Below, piece after piece: positions 17,659 through 25,912 of a stretch of DNA of 64,000 nt (positions within the stretch are counted from its first letter, which is position 1; each line of letters opens with the position of its first letter). The DNA is from Rhodobacterales bacterium RIFCSPHIGHO2_02_FULL_62_130 (lineage in GTDB: Bacteria; Pseudomonadota; Alphaproteobacteria; Rhodobacterales; Rhodobacteraceae): the NCBI GenBank assembly GCA_001828855.1, contig MHZT01000013.1:1-64000 (forward strand), written 5' to 3'. The notes under the pieces are model-generated. The model saw only the letters and a program-made list of their open reading frames with translations. It was not told the origin of the DNA and did not search any database. The position numbers and the translations under genes were made by a program.

Positions 17659-19230
17659 ATGGCAAAGATCAGAACGGCGGCAGAGGCGGTGCGCCTGATC
17701 GCGGACGGGGCGATGATTGCGGTGAACGCCTCGTCGGGTCTGTGCTGCCCGGATGCGGTTCTCAAGGCGCTGGGTGAACGGTTCGATGCCGAAGGCCATC
17801 CGCGCGGCCTGACCTCGATCCATCCGATTGCGGCGGGGGACATGTTCGGCAGCAAGGGGGTGGATCACATCGCCAAGCCGGGGATGCTGGTGAAAATCAT
17901 CGGCGGGTCTTACCCGTCGGGACCGTCCAACGCCGAACCGCCTTTGGTCTGGCAGATGATTCTGGCCGAGCAACTGGCCGCCTATAACGTGCCGTCCGGC
18001 GTGGTGTTCGACATGCTGCGCGAAGGTGCCGCCAAGCGCCCCGGCGTTCTGACCAAAGTCGGGATGGACACCTTCGTTGATCCGGCGCAGGAGGGTTGCG
18101 CCATGAACGCCGTGGCCCGCGCGCAACCGATTGTAAAGCATGTCGATTTTGCGGGCGAGGATTGGCTGCATTTCCCGCCCCTGCAACCGGATGTGGCGAT
18201 CATCCGTGCCTCGACCGCAGACGAGAACGGCAACCTCACTTTCGAGCAGGAAGGCGCCACCTTGGGCGCGATGGAAATGGCGTTGGCGGCGCGCAACTCG
18301 GGCGGGCTTGTCATCGCGCAGGTGCGTCGCATCGCCCAAAACGGCACCCTGCGCCCGCATGATGTGCGTGTTCCGGGGATTCTGGTCGATGTCATCGTCG
18401 AAGCGCCGGATCAGTTGCAGACCACTGCCACCGCTTATGATCCGGCGATCTCGGGCGAATTGTTCCGGCCGCTGAACACCTTCCGCACCCCCGAATTCAA
18501 CCCCGCCAAGGTGATCGCCCGCCGCGTCGCGCAGGAATTGCAGGCGGGTTGGGCGGTAAATATCGGCTTTGGCATCTCGGCCAATGTGCCGCGCGTGCTG
18601 CTGGAAGAAGGCCAGCATGGCAAGGTCACTTGGGTCATCGAGCAAGGCGCGGTGGGCGGTATTCCCCTGCTGGATTTCAAATTCGGCTGCGCCAGCAATG
18701 CCGAGGCTTTTGTCGCCTCGCCACATCAGTTCAGCTATTTTCAGGCGGGGGGATTCGATTGCTCTCTCCTCTCGTTTCTGGAAATCGACGCCGAGGGGTC
18801 GGTCAATGTATCGCGCCTCTCGGCGACGCCCCATCGCACCGCCGGAGCGGGCGGTTTTGTCGATATCACCACCCGCGCGCGCAAGATCGTGTTTTCGGGC
18901 AATTTCAATGCCGGCGCGAAGATGCATCTTGAGGGCGGGCGTCTGGTGATCGACCGTGAAGGCAAGGTGGCCAAGATCGTGCAGAAGGTCGATCAGGTGT
19001 CGTTTTCCGGGCGGCGTGCCGTGGCGCAGGGGCAGGACATCACCTATGTCACCGAACGTTGTGTGCTGCGATTGACAGGTGACGGCCTGATGGTCACGGA
19101 AATCGCGCCGGGGATGGATCTGCAGCGCGACATTCTGGATCAGGCCGCAACGCCATTGCGTGTGGCGGAAAACCTGCAAACAATGGCTGCATGTCTTTTC
19201 CATGAGCCGAAGTTCGGGCTGATCCTATGA
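17659..19230 (+). CDS. Acyl-CoA:acid CoA-transferase, fused alpha-beta (propionate CoA-transferase/YdiF-like)
   Basis: A 523-aa family I CoA-transferase with both subunits in one chain. The alpha half spans about 1-260 and the beta half 275-515. The catalytic glutamate is in IEQGAVGG (about residue 328), where a covalent glutamyl-CoA forms. Such enzymes activate a carboxylic acid by moving CoA from an acyl-CoA donor. GGAGA upstream fixes the ATG at 17659. The stop overlaps the hydratase start by 4 bp. In context it would activate the acid made by the dehydrogenases of the 12-16 kb operon. Confidence 0.9.
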   Translation: MAKIRTAAEAVRLIADGAMIAVNASSGLCCPDAVLKALGERFDAEGHPRGLTSIHPIAAGDMFGSKGVDHIAKPGMLVKIIGGSYPSGPSNAEPPLVWQMILAEQLAAYNVPSGVVFDMLREGAAKRPGVLTKVGMDTFVDPAQEGCAMNAVARAQPIVKHVDFAGEDWLHFPPLQPDVAIIRASTADENGNLTFEQEGATLGAMEMALAARNSGGLVIAQVRRIAQNGTLRPHDVRVPGILVDVIVEAPDQLQTTATAYDPAISGELFRPLNTFRTPEFNPAKVIARRVAQELQAGWAVNIGFGISANVPRVLLEEGQHGKVTWVIEQGAVGGIPLLDFKFGCASNAEAFVASPHQFSYFQAGGFDCSLLSFLEIDAEGSVNVSRLSATPHRTAGAGGFVDITTRARKIVFSGNFNAGAKMHLEGGRLVIDREGKVAKIVQKVDQVSFSGRRAVAQGQDITYVTERCVLRLTGDGLMVTEIAPGMDLQRDILDQAATPLRVAENLQTMAACLFHEPKFGLIL

Positions 19231-19991
19231 CCGATGCGCGCCTTACCCTGTCCCTCGGGGACGGGATTGCCAGACTGACCCTGCGGCGGCCAGAACGGCT
19301 GAACGCGCTGGATGCACAGATGATCGAAACGCTGGGCGCGTGCTGTCGGCAGATCGACCGCTCCGACGTCCGCATGGTGATCCTGACGGGTGAGGGCAAG
19401 GCGTTTTGTGCGGGCGGTGACATTGCCGCGTGGAGCGCGCAAAGCCCGCAGGATTTCGGCAACCGCTGGCTGCGCGAGGGTCATCAGGCCATGGATGCGC
19501 TGGCGCGTTTGCGCGTGCCGTTGATTGCGGTGCTGAACGGGCCTTGCCTTGGCGGCGGGCTGGAATTGGCGGCCTGTGCCGATCTGCGGATTGCCGAGGC
19601 CCATGCGACCATCGGCCTGCCGGAAACGGGATTGGGCATCATTCCAGGCTGGTCCGGCACCCAACGCGCCAGCCGCCGCTTTGGCACGCAACTGGTGCGG
19701 CGCATGGCGCTGATGAGCGAGGTGTTCACAGCGGATCAGGCTTTGGCCTTGGGTCTGGTGGATCAGGTCGCGCCAAGCGGTAAAGGCATGGCCGCAGCAC
19801 TCGGGGTTGCAGCGCAGCTTATGCAGCGCAGCCCACGGGCAACCGAGCTGACCAAAATGCTGATCAATGCCGCCGAGGGGGAAGATCCAGAGCGGCTGAT
19901 CGAGGTCATGGCCGGAACCATCGCCGCCGGATCGGATGATCTGGCCAAGGGCCTTGCCGCCTTCCGTGACAAACGCAAACCGATCTTCTGA
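19227..19991 (+). CDS. Enoyl-CoA hydratase/isomerase family protein
   Basis: A 254-aa crotonase-fold enzyme. The oxyanion-hole segments FCAGGDIAAW (about 66) and GPCLGGGLELA (about 106-116) are intact, and both hydratase glutamates are present, in GGLELA and in GLPETGLG. It is therefore likely a true hydratase adding water to a 2-enoyl-CoA, rather than only an isomerase. It is translationally coupled (ATGA) to the CoA-transferase. The matching acyl-CoA dehydrogenase lies at 22857 under a related operator. Confidence 0.88.
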   Translation: MTDARLTLSLGDGIARLTLRRPERLNALDAQMIETLGACCRQIDRSDVRMVILTGEGKAFCAGGDIAAWSAQSPQDFGNRWLREGHQAMDALARLRVPLIAVLNGPCLGGGLELAACADLRIAEAHATIGLPETGLGIIPGWSGTQRASRRFGTQLVRRMALMSEVFTADQALALGLVDQVAPSGKGMAAALGVAAQLMQRSPRATELTKMLINAAEGEDPERLIEVMAGTIAAGSDDLAKGLAAFRDKRKPIF

Positions 19992-20001
19992 AAGGCCTGC
20001 C

Positions 20002-20313
20002 ATGATCCGCCATATCGTTGCCCTGCGCTTTGCGCCCGAGGTTGATGCCGCCGCCAAGGCCGCGCTGTTCGATGCGCTGCGCGGGTTAAGCGACCATATC
20101 ACGGGGATACTGGATTTTCAGGCTGGCCCGAATGTGTCGGTCGAACCGCTTTCGCGCGGGTTCGACGATGTGTTCTGGTTTGACTTTCAGGATGCGGCGG
20201 TGCGGGATGCCTATCTGATTGACCCCGCCCATCAAGCCATCGGCGCGCGGATCGTTGCGGCGACGGTCGGCGGGGTGGAAGGGGTATTCGTGTTCGATCT
20301 GGATCTGTCATGA
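20002..20313 (+). CDS. Dabb family (stress-responsive alpha/beta barrel) protein
   Basis: A 103-aa ferredoxin-like alpha/beta barrel protein beginning [10 protein letters not shown], with the Dabb hallmarks HIVALRF and the late [11 protein letters not shown] helix. The family includes small cyclases and proteins of unknown role that often accompany catabolic operons. AAAGG 5 bp upstream sets the start. The stop overlaps the glycerate kinase start by 4 bp. A specific activity, such as a cyclase or isomerase acting on a pathway intermediate, is speculation. Confidence 0.8.
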   Translation: MIRHIVALRFAPEVDAAAKAALFDALRGLSDHITGILDFQAGPNVSVEPLSRGFDDVFWFDFQDAAVRDAYLIDPAHQAIGARIVAATVGGVEGVFVFDLDLS

Positions 20314-21560
20314 CGCCGCAAGACCGCGATTATCTGACCCGCCTGTTCACCGCTGCCGTTCAGGCCGCCGACCCGCGTGCAGCCCTGCGCGCCCATTTGC
20401 CCGCGCGCCCCAAGGGGCGGCTGGTGGTGATCGGCGCGGGCAAGGGGGCGGCGCAACTGGCGGCGGCCTTCGAGGATCTGTGGGATGGGCCGCTGCAGGG
20501 AGTGGTGGTGACCCGCTATGGCTATGGCTGCGCGACCCGCGCGATCCGGGTGATCGAGGCTGCGCATCCCGTGCCGGATCAGGCGGGGATGGCGGCCAGC
20601 GCCGCCTTGTTCGAGGCGGTGCGGGGGCTGGGGCCGGATGATCTGGTGGTGGCGCTGATCTGTGGCGGTGGCTCGGCGTTGTTGCCCTGCCCGCCGGGGG
20701 GGATGACGCTGGAGGATGAAGCGGGACTGAACCGCGCGCTGCTGGCCTCGGGGGCGCCGATTTCGGTGATGAACGCGATCCGCAAGCAGGTCAGCGGGAT
20801 CAAGGGCGGGCGGCTTGCGGCGGCTTGCCATCCGGCGCGGGTGCTGTCGCTGGTGGTGTCGGACGTGCCGGGGGACGATCCGGCGCAGGTGGCATCGGGG
20901 CCGACGGTGCCTGATCGGGTTTCGCGCGAGGAGGCGCGGGCGATGGCGGCGGCTTGGCGGATCGATCTGCCGACGAAGGTGGCGGCATGGCTGGGCAGAG
21001 AGGACGGGCCCGCGCCTGATCCTGCCGATCCGGTCTTTGACGGGCATCAGGTGCGGGTGATTGCCTCGGCGCGGCTGTCCTTGGAGGCGGCGGCGGCCTG
21101 TTCGGAGATTCCGGCAGTGATCCTGTCGGATGCGATCGAGGGCGAGGCGCGGGATGTGGGGCGGGTTCACGCGGCGATTGCGCGGGAGGTGGCGGCGCGG
21201 AACCGGCCTTTCGCGCGGCCTGTTGTGATCCTGTCGGGGGGAGAGACCACCGTGACCCTGCGGGGCAAGGGGCGGGGCGGGCGGAACTCCGAGTTCTTGC
21301 TGGCGCTGGCCTTGGCGGCGGAGGGGGTGCCTTTCGCGGCATTGGCGGCGGATACGGATGGGATCGACGGGTCGGAAAGCAATGCGGGGGCTTTCGCGGA
21401 TGGGGCCAGCATGGCGCGGCTGCGGGCGATGGGGCTGGACCCTGCGGCGCTGCTGGCGAGCAATGATGCCTATTCGGCTTTCGAGGCTTTGGGCGATCTT
21501 TTCGCGCCGGGGCCGACCGGAACCAATGTGAATGATTTTCGGGCAATCTTGATCCGGTAA
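20310..21560 (+). CDS. gckA: Glycerate 2-kinase (MOFRL family; often annotated hydroxypyruvate reductase TtuD)
   Basis: A 416-aa class II glycerate 2-kinase making 2-phosphoglycerate from D-glycerate and ATP. The N-terminal GKGA motif ([11 protein letters not shown], about 36-46) and CGGGSALLP (about 116-124) lie in DUF4147. The C-terminal MOFRL domain has [10 protein letters not shown] and [15 protein letters not shown]. It is the last gene of the CoA-transferase operon, coupled by ATGA and followed by a terminator. Its presence implies that glycerate is a product or side product of the pathway, feeding lower glycolysis. Confidence 0.88.
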   Translation: MTPQDRDYLTRLFTAAVQAADPRAALRAHLPARPKGRLVVIGAGKGAAQLAAAFEDLWDGPLQGVVVTRYGYGCATRAIRVIEAAHPVPDQAGMAASAALFEAVRGLGPDDLVVALICGGGSALLPCPPGGMTLEDEAGLNRALLASGAPISVMNAIRKQVSGIKGGRLAAACHPARVLSLVVSDVPGDDPAQVASGPTVPDRVSREEARAMAAAWRIDLPTKVAAWLGREDGPAPDPADPVFDGHQVRVIASARLSLEAAAACSEIPAVILSDAIEGEARDVGRVHAAIAREVAARNRPFARPVVILSGGETTVTLRGKGRGGRNSEFLLALALAAEGVPFAALAADTDGIDGSESNAGAFADGASMARLRAMGLDPAALLASNDAYSAFEALGDLFAPGPTGTNVNDFRAILIR

Positions 21561-21563
21561 GGG

Positions 21564-21588
21564 ATGGTCCCAATGCGGGACCATTTTT
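21564..21588 (+). terminator. Rho-independent terminator after glycerate kinase
   Basis: ATGGTCCC (21564-21571) pairs with GGGACCAT (21577-21584) across a 5-nt loop and is followed by TTTT. It ends the CoA-transferase/hydratase/Dabb/kinase operon. Confidence 0.88.
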
Positions 21589-21685
21589 AGTTTTTATTTA
21601 TCAATGACTTGACCTTGCGGATTAACGGAAAATTAACACTTGGCCGCAAAAGCCGCCTTCGGTGTCCCGCAAGGTACGGCGGTGT

Positions 21686-22702
21686 TCAGGACGGCGTGGG
21701 CGCGTCTTCGCGCAGCAGGCCTTTGGATTTGAGATCGGACCAGAAGGCGGGCGGGATCGGGTGGCTGAACCATGCAAGGTTCTGCTGCAACTGCGTGACG
21801 GTGCGGGTGCCTGCGATGAAAGATGGGATCGCAGGATGGGCCACAACAAATTGCAGCGCGGCGGCGGCAAGGGGGACGTTGTGGGCGGCGCAAACGGTTT
21901 CGATCCTTGCGACCTTTTCCATGATCGCGGCGGGGGCGGGGGCGTAGTTGTATTTGGCTCCGGCTTTGGCTCCGGTGGCAAGGATGCCCGAATTGAAGCC
22001 ACCGCCGACCAGCACCGCAGCCCCCCGCGCCTCGCACAAGGGCAGGAAGGCATCGAGCGCGTCCTGTTCCAGCAAGGTATAGCGGCCTGCCAGCAGGAAG
22101 CAGTCGAAATCACGCTGTTGCAGCGCGGCGTGGCAGACCTGCCATTCGTTGACACCGACGCCGATGGCCTTCAGCACGCCTTGGTCACGCAGCGCGGCCA
22201 AGGCACGGTAGCAACCGTCCATTGCCTGTTTGAACACCTCGGGCTGATCCGCGCCGCGGGTGAAAACGTCGATGTCATGGATGAACATGATGTCGATATG
22301 TTCCAGCGCAAGGCGTTGCAGGCTGTCTTCGACACTTCGCATCGTGCCGTCATAGGAATAGTCGAACTGCATGGCAAAGGGCGCGGCATTGACCCAAGGC
22401 GCAAAGTCGATCTCGGCGCGGCGGGCGGGTTTCAGCAACCGGCCAACCTTTGAGGCCAGCACGAAATCGGCGCGGTTTTTCCAGCGCAGGGCCTGACCGG
22501 TGCGGATCTCGGCAAGGCCGTGACCATACATCGGCGCGGTGTCAAAGACGCGGATACCGGCATCCCAAGCGGTGTCGAACATCGCGGTTGCGGTGGGTTC
22601 ATCAATCTCGTGCAGGAAATTGCCCAGCGGGGCGGTGCCGAATCCGAAGGCCGTCACGTCCAGATCGCTGCGGCCGAATTTGCGTTTTTGGGTCGGGTGC
22701 AT
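21686..22702 (-). CDS. Aldo/keto reductase (D-threo-aldose 1-dehydrogenase-like)
   Basis: A 338-aa AKR enzyme of the fucose/threo-aldose dehydrogenase branch. Catalytic residues appear in FDTAPMYGHG (Asp, Tyr), ASKVGRLL (Lys) and MFIHDID (His). The branch oxidises aldose C1 to the lactone with NAD(P)+, though reductase activity is possible. It is divergent from the acyl-CoA dehydrogenase operon across a 154-bp region with two palindromic operators (sites C and D), of which C is 21 bp upstream of this start. It is probably induced together with the rest of the pathway. Confidence 0.87.
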   Translation of the reverse strand: MHPTQKRKFGRSDLDVTAFGFGTAPLGNFLHEIDEPTATAMFDTAWDAGIRVFDTAPMYGHGLAEIRTGQALRWKNRADFVLASKVGRLLKPARRAEIDFAPWVNAAPFAMQFDYSYDGTMRSVEDSLQRLALEHIDIMFIHDIDVFTRGADQPEVFKQAMDGCYRALAALRDQGVLKAIGVGVNEWQVCHAALQQRDFDCFLLAGRYTLLEQDALDAFLPLCEARGAAVLVGGGFNSGILATGAKAGAKYNYAPAPAAIMEKVARIETVCAAHNVPLAAAALQFVVAHPAIPSFIAGTRTVTQLQQNLAWFSHPIPPAFWSDLKSKGLLREDAPTPS

Positions 22703-22722
22703 CGGGGGTTTCCTGCGCTTAA

Positions 22723-22738
22723 GTAACTATTTGGTTAT
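22723..22738. promoter_or_regulatory. Candidate operator C of the shared palindrome family
   Basis: GTAACTATTTGGTTAT; read on the minus strand this is ATAACCAAATAGTTAC, 14 of 16 identical to site B. It lies just upstream of the minus-strand aldo/keto reductase, right after a weak minus-strand promoter (TTGCAG at 22765-22760). Confidence 0.75.
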
Positions 22739-22798
22739 TTTTAGCCGAGTTTTTTCATCCTGCAAGCCTGTTTCAGGTCTTGGGGCGATTTTTCGCAC

Positions 22799-22827
22799 TT
22801 GACCGCGGCGGGGGTGGCTCAATAATG
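22799..22827 (+). promoter_or_regulatory. Probable promoter of the acyl-CoA dehydrogenase operon
   Basis: TTGACC at 22799-22804 and AATAAT at 22821-22826 are spaced 16 bp, a good sigma-70-type promoter. Operator D starts at the end of the -10 element. Confidence 0.65.
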
Positions 22828-22842
22828 TAACTGGATAGTTAC
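22827..22842. promoter_or_regulatory. Candidate operator D of the shared palindrome family
   Basis: GTAACTGGATAGTTAC has perfect 5-bp arms GTAAC/GTTAC plus partial inner symmetry. It covers the expected transcription start of the acyl-CoA dehydrogenase operon and ends 14 bp before the start codon. Confidence 0.8.
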
Positions 22843-22856
22843 TAATGGAGGGCCGG

Positions 22857-23999
22857 ATGTATCTGACCGAGACTCATGTTCAGGTGCGCGACATGGCGCG
22901 GGACTTTGCGGATCAGGTGATCCGCCCTGTGGCCGAAGGGCTGGACCGCGACGAGACATTTCCGGCGGGGCTGTATGACGAGATGGCCAAGCTGGGCCTG
23001 TTCGGCATCGGCGTGCCGGAAGCCTTGGGCGGGCCGGGGTTTGATACGCTGACCTATGCACTGGTGATGGAGGAGTTGTCGCGCGGCTATGCCTCGGTTG
23101 CGGATCAGTGCGGCTTGCTGGAACTGATCTCGACGCTGTTGGTGCGGCATGGCACGGCGCGGCAGCAGGCGCTTTTGGGCGATATTCTGGCGATGAAAAC
23201 CAAGGTCGCCTATTGCATCACCGAAGCCGAGGCGGGGACGGATGTGTCCGGCATCCGCACGACGGCTGTGGCCGATGGCGCGGGCTGGGTGCTGAACGGC
23301 GGCAAGATCTGGATTCACAATGCACCGGTGGCGGATCTGGGCTTTGTGCTGGCGCGGACGGACAAGGAGGCCGGCAATCGCGGCATGTCGATCTTTATCG
23401 TCGATCTGCATGCGGCGGGGGTCACGCGCGGGCCGAAGGAACACAAGATGGGGCAGCGCGCGTCGCAGGTCGGAGGCTTGGATTTCAAGGATGTGCGGCT
23501 GGGACCGGATGCGCTGCTGGGGGCTGCGGGGCGCGGCTTTCACATGATGATGTCGGTGCTGGACAAGGGCCGGGTTGGGATTGCCTCGCTGGCGGTGGGC
23601 ATCGGGCAGGCAGGGCTTGAGGCGGCGGTGGAGTATGCCGGGCAGCGGCGGCAGTTCGGCAAGGCGATCTCGGAATTTCAGGGCGTGCAATGGCTTTTGG
23701 CCGATATGGCCAAGGACATCGAGGCGGCGCGGCTGTTGGTGCAATCGGCGGCGGTGAAGATCGACCGGGGCGAGGATGCGACCAAGGCCTGTTCGATGGC
23801 GAAATGTTTCGCGGGGGATATGGCGGTGGCGCGGACAGCGGATGCGGTGCAGGTGTTCGGCGGATCGGGCTATATTCGCGGCTTCGAGGTCGAGCGGCTG
23901 TATCGGGATGCCAAGATCACCCAGATTTATGAGGGGACGAACCAGATCCAGCGCATGATCATTGCGCGCGAGTTGCTGAAGAAGGGCGCGCGGGCATGA
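22857..23999 (+). CDS. Acyl-CoA dehydrogenase
   Basis: A 380-aa flavoenzyme that inserts a 2,3 double bond into an acyl-CoA and passes electrons to ETF. The FAD/substrate segments ITEAEAGTDVSG (about 120-131) and KIWIHNA (about 149-155) are clear. The C-terminal catalytic glutamate is in IYEGTNQIQR (about 362), as in short- and branched-chain dehydrogenases. GGAGGG precedes the ATG at 22857; the ATG at 22845 would place the ribosome site inside the gene. It is first of a four-gene operon directly behind operator D and coupled by ATGA to the SDR gene. Confidence 0.92.
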   Translation: MYLTETHVQVRDMARDFADQVIRPVAEGLDRDETFPAGLYDEMAKLGLFGIGVPEALGGPGFDTLTYALVMEELSRGYASVADQCGLLELISTLLVRHGTARQQALLGDILAMKTKVAYCITEAEAGTDVSGIRTTAVADGAGWVLNGGKIWIHNAPVADLGFVLARTDKEAGNRGMSIFIVDLHAAGVTRGPKEHKMGQRASQVGGLDFKDVRLGPDALLGAAGRGFHMMMSVLDKGRVGIASLAVGIGQAGLEAAVEYAGQRRQFGKAISEFQGVQWLLADMAKDIEAARLLVQSAAVKIDRGEDATKACSMAKCFAGDMAVARTADAVQVFGGSGYIRGFEVERLYRDAKITQIYEGTNQIQRMIIARELLKKGARA

Positions 24000-24757
24000 G
24001 GCCGGTTGCTCTTGTCACCGGTTCGTCGCGCGGGATCGGGCTGGCGGCGGCCAAGGCCTTGGCGGAGGCCGGTTTTGCGGTGGCGGTGAACGGGCCACAG
24101 GACGATGCCGAATTGCGCGCGGCGGTGGCCGGGGTTTCCGCCCTTGGCCCCTGCGTGGCGGCCCCCTTCGATGTGACTGATCTGGCCGGGCATGATGCGG
24201 CGCTGGCTTTGGTCGAGGCGGCTTTGGGGCCGCTGACGACGCTGGTGAACAATGCGGGCGTGGGCGTGCTGGCGCGCGGGGATTTGCTGGAGGTATCAGA
24301 GGCAAGCTGGGACCGTTGCCTGACCGTCAACACCAAGGCGATGTTCTTTCTGTCGCAAGCCTTTGCGCGCAGGCTTCTGGCGCGGGAGCGATCGGCGGTG
24401 TTTCATTCCATCGTGAATGTGACCTCGTCGAATGCGGTGGCGGTGGCGGTCCAGCGGGCGGAATACTGCGCCAGCAAGGCGGCGGCGGCGATGGTGTCCA
24501 AGGCGCTCGCGGTGCGTCTGGGGGCCGAGAATATCGCGGTCTATGACGTGCAGCCGGGGCTGATTGCCACGGAGATGACCGCTGCTGTCATCGAGACCTA
24601 TCGCCAGCGCGCCGAGGACGGGTTGACGCTGTTCCCGCGTATCGGAGCGCCCGAGGATATGGGCGCGATCATCGCTTCGCTTGCCAGCGGCAGGCTTCCC
24701 TACACCACCGGACAGGTGATCTCGGCCGATGCCGGGATGCTGGTGCCGCGATTTTGA
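23996..24757 (+). CDS. Short-chain dehydrogenase/reductase (3-oxoacyl reductase-like)
   Basis: A 253-aa classical SDR. The cofactor motif is TGSSRGIG (about 7-14), followed by NNAG and the active-site Ser and YCASK (Tyr/Lys about 161-165). It could oxidise the 3-hydroxyacyl-CoA made by the hydratase, or act on a sugar/polyol; SDR specificity cannot be read by eye. The 4-bp overlap with the acyl-CoA dehydrogenase gene supports an acyl-CoA role. Confidence 0.85.
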   Translation: MRPVALVTGSSRGIGLAAAKALAEAGFAVAVNGPQDDAELRAAVAGVSALGPCVAAPFDVTDLAGHDAALALVEAALGPLTTLVNNAGVGVLARGDLLEVSEASWDRCLTVNTKAMFFLSQAFARRLLARERSAVFHSIVNVTSSNAVAVAVQRAEYCASKAAAAMVSKALAVRLGAENIAVYDVQPGLIATEMTAAVIETYRQRAEDGLTLFPRIGAPEDMGAIIASLASGRLPYTTGQVISADAGMLVPRF

Positions 24758-24766
24758 GGTTTTGCC

Positions 24767-25912
24767 ATGAAGATTTCCCTACCTGACCAGACCGGCCGGA
24801 TGGCGGACTATAGGCTGACCGGCACCCCTGTCGCAGCGGCGGTGCTGGGGGCCAATCCGGCCCGCGTGGTCTATTCGGCGGCGCATGTGGTGGCCGATCC
24901 CTTCACCGCCCATGACCCTGCCGGGCGTCCGGCGGTGGATTGGGACAAGACGATGGAGTTCCGCCGCTATCTGGCGGGCTTGGGGCTTGGCATTGCCGAG
25001 GCGATGGACACGGCACAGCGCGGCATGGGGCTGGACTGGGCGGGGGCGCTGGAGCTGATCCGGCGGACCCGCGCGGAACTGCCCGACGCGCTGGTGGCCA
25101 ATGGCTGCGGCACCGATCATCTGCCTGCGGGTCTGCACAGTCTGGACCGCGTGCGCGCCGCCTATCTGGAGCAGGTCGAGGCGATCCAAGCCCTTGGCGG
25201 GCGGATCATCCTGATGGCCAGCCGTGCCTTGGTGCAGGCCGCAAAGGGGCCGGAGGATTACATCCGCGTCTATTCCGATGTGCTGGCGGCCTGCGATCAG
25301 CCGGTGGTGCTGCATTGGCTGGGCGAGATGTTCGATCCGGCGCTTGCGGGCTATTGGGGGGCTGCGACGTTTGAGGACGCGTTGGAAACCGCGCTGGCGG
25401 TGATCAATGCCAATGTCGCAAAGGTCGATGGCATCAAGATTTCGCTGCTGGACAAGGACAAGGAAATTCGGATGCGCCGCCGCCTGCCTGCGGGGGTAAA
25501 GATGTATACCGGCGATGATTTCAACTATCCCGAGCTGATCGAGGGCGACGCGCAGGGCTATTCCCATGCGCTGTTGGGAATTTTCGATCCGCTGGCCCCT
25601 GCGGCGGCCTATGCGGTGACAAGGCTGGGTGCGGGCGACCGCGCTGGTTTTCGTGCCACGCTGGACCCGACGGTGCCGCTTGCGCGTCTGATCTTTCGCG
25701 CGCCCACCCAGTATTACAAAACCGGCGTGGTGTTTCTGGCATGGCTGAACGGGTTTCAGGATCATTTCATCATGCTGAACGGCGCGCAGGCGATGCGGCC
25801 TTTGCCCTATTTCACCGAGGTTTTCCGGCTGGCGGATGGCTGTGGCCTGCTGCGCGACCCGGAATTGGCGGTGCGACGGATGAAATCCCTGCTTGCGCTA
25901 TATGGTGCGTGA
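24767..25912 (+). CDS. DUF993 family protein (dihydrodipicolinate-synthase-like TIM barrel)
   Basis: A 381-aa protein of the DUF993 family, related in fold to DHDPS/N-acetylneuraminate lyase class I aldolases. Visible features are the N-terminal ARVVYSAAHVVADP segment, a GLDWAGALELIRRT helix, and a lysine in VDGIKISLLDKDKE at about the Schiff-base strand. Enzymatic activity is uncharacterised as far as I know; an aldolase or retro-aldolase step is inference. It starts 9 bp after the SDR stop and its stop overlaps the next start by 1 bp. Confidence 0.8.
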   Translation: MKISLPDQTGRMADYRLTGTPVAAAVLGANPARVVYSAAHVVADPFTAHDPAGRPAVDWDKTMEFRRYLAGLGLGIAEAMDTAQRGMGLDWAGALELIRRTRAELPDALVANGCGTDHLPAGLHSLDRVRAAYLEQVEAIQALGGRIILMASRALVQAAKGPEDYIRVYSDVLAACDQPVVLHWLGEMFDPALAGYWGAATFEDALETALAVINANVAKVDGIKISLLDKDKEIRMRRRLPAGVKMYTGDDFNYPELIEGDAQGYSHALLGIFDPLAPAAAYAVTRLGAGDRAGFRATLDPTVPLARLIFRAPTQYYKTGVVFLAWLNGFQDHFIMLNGAQAMRPLPYFTEVFRLADGCGLLRDPELAVRRMKSLLALYGA

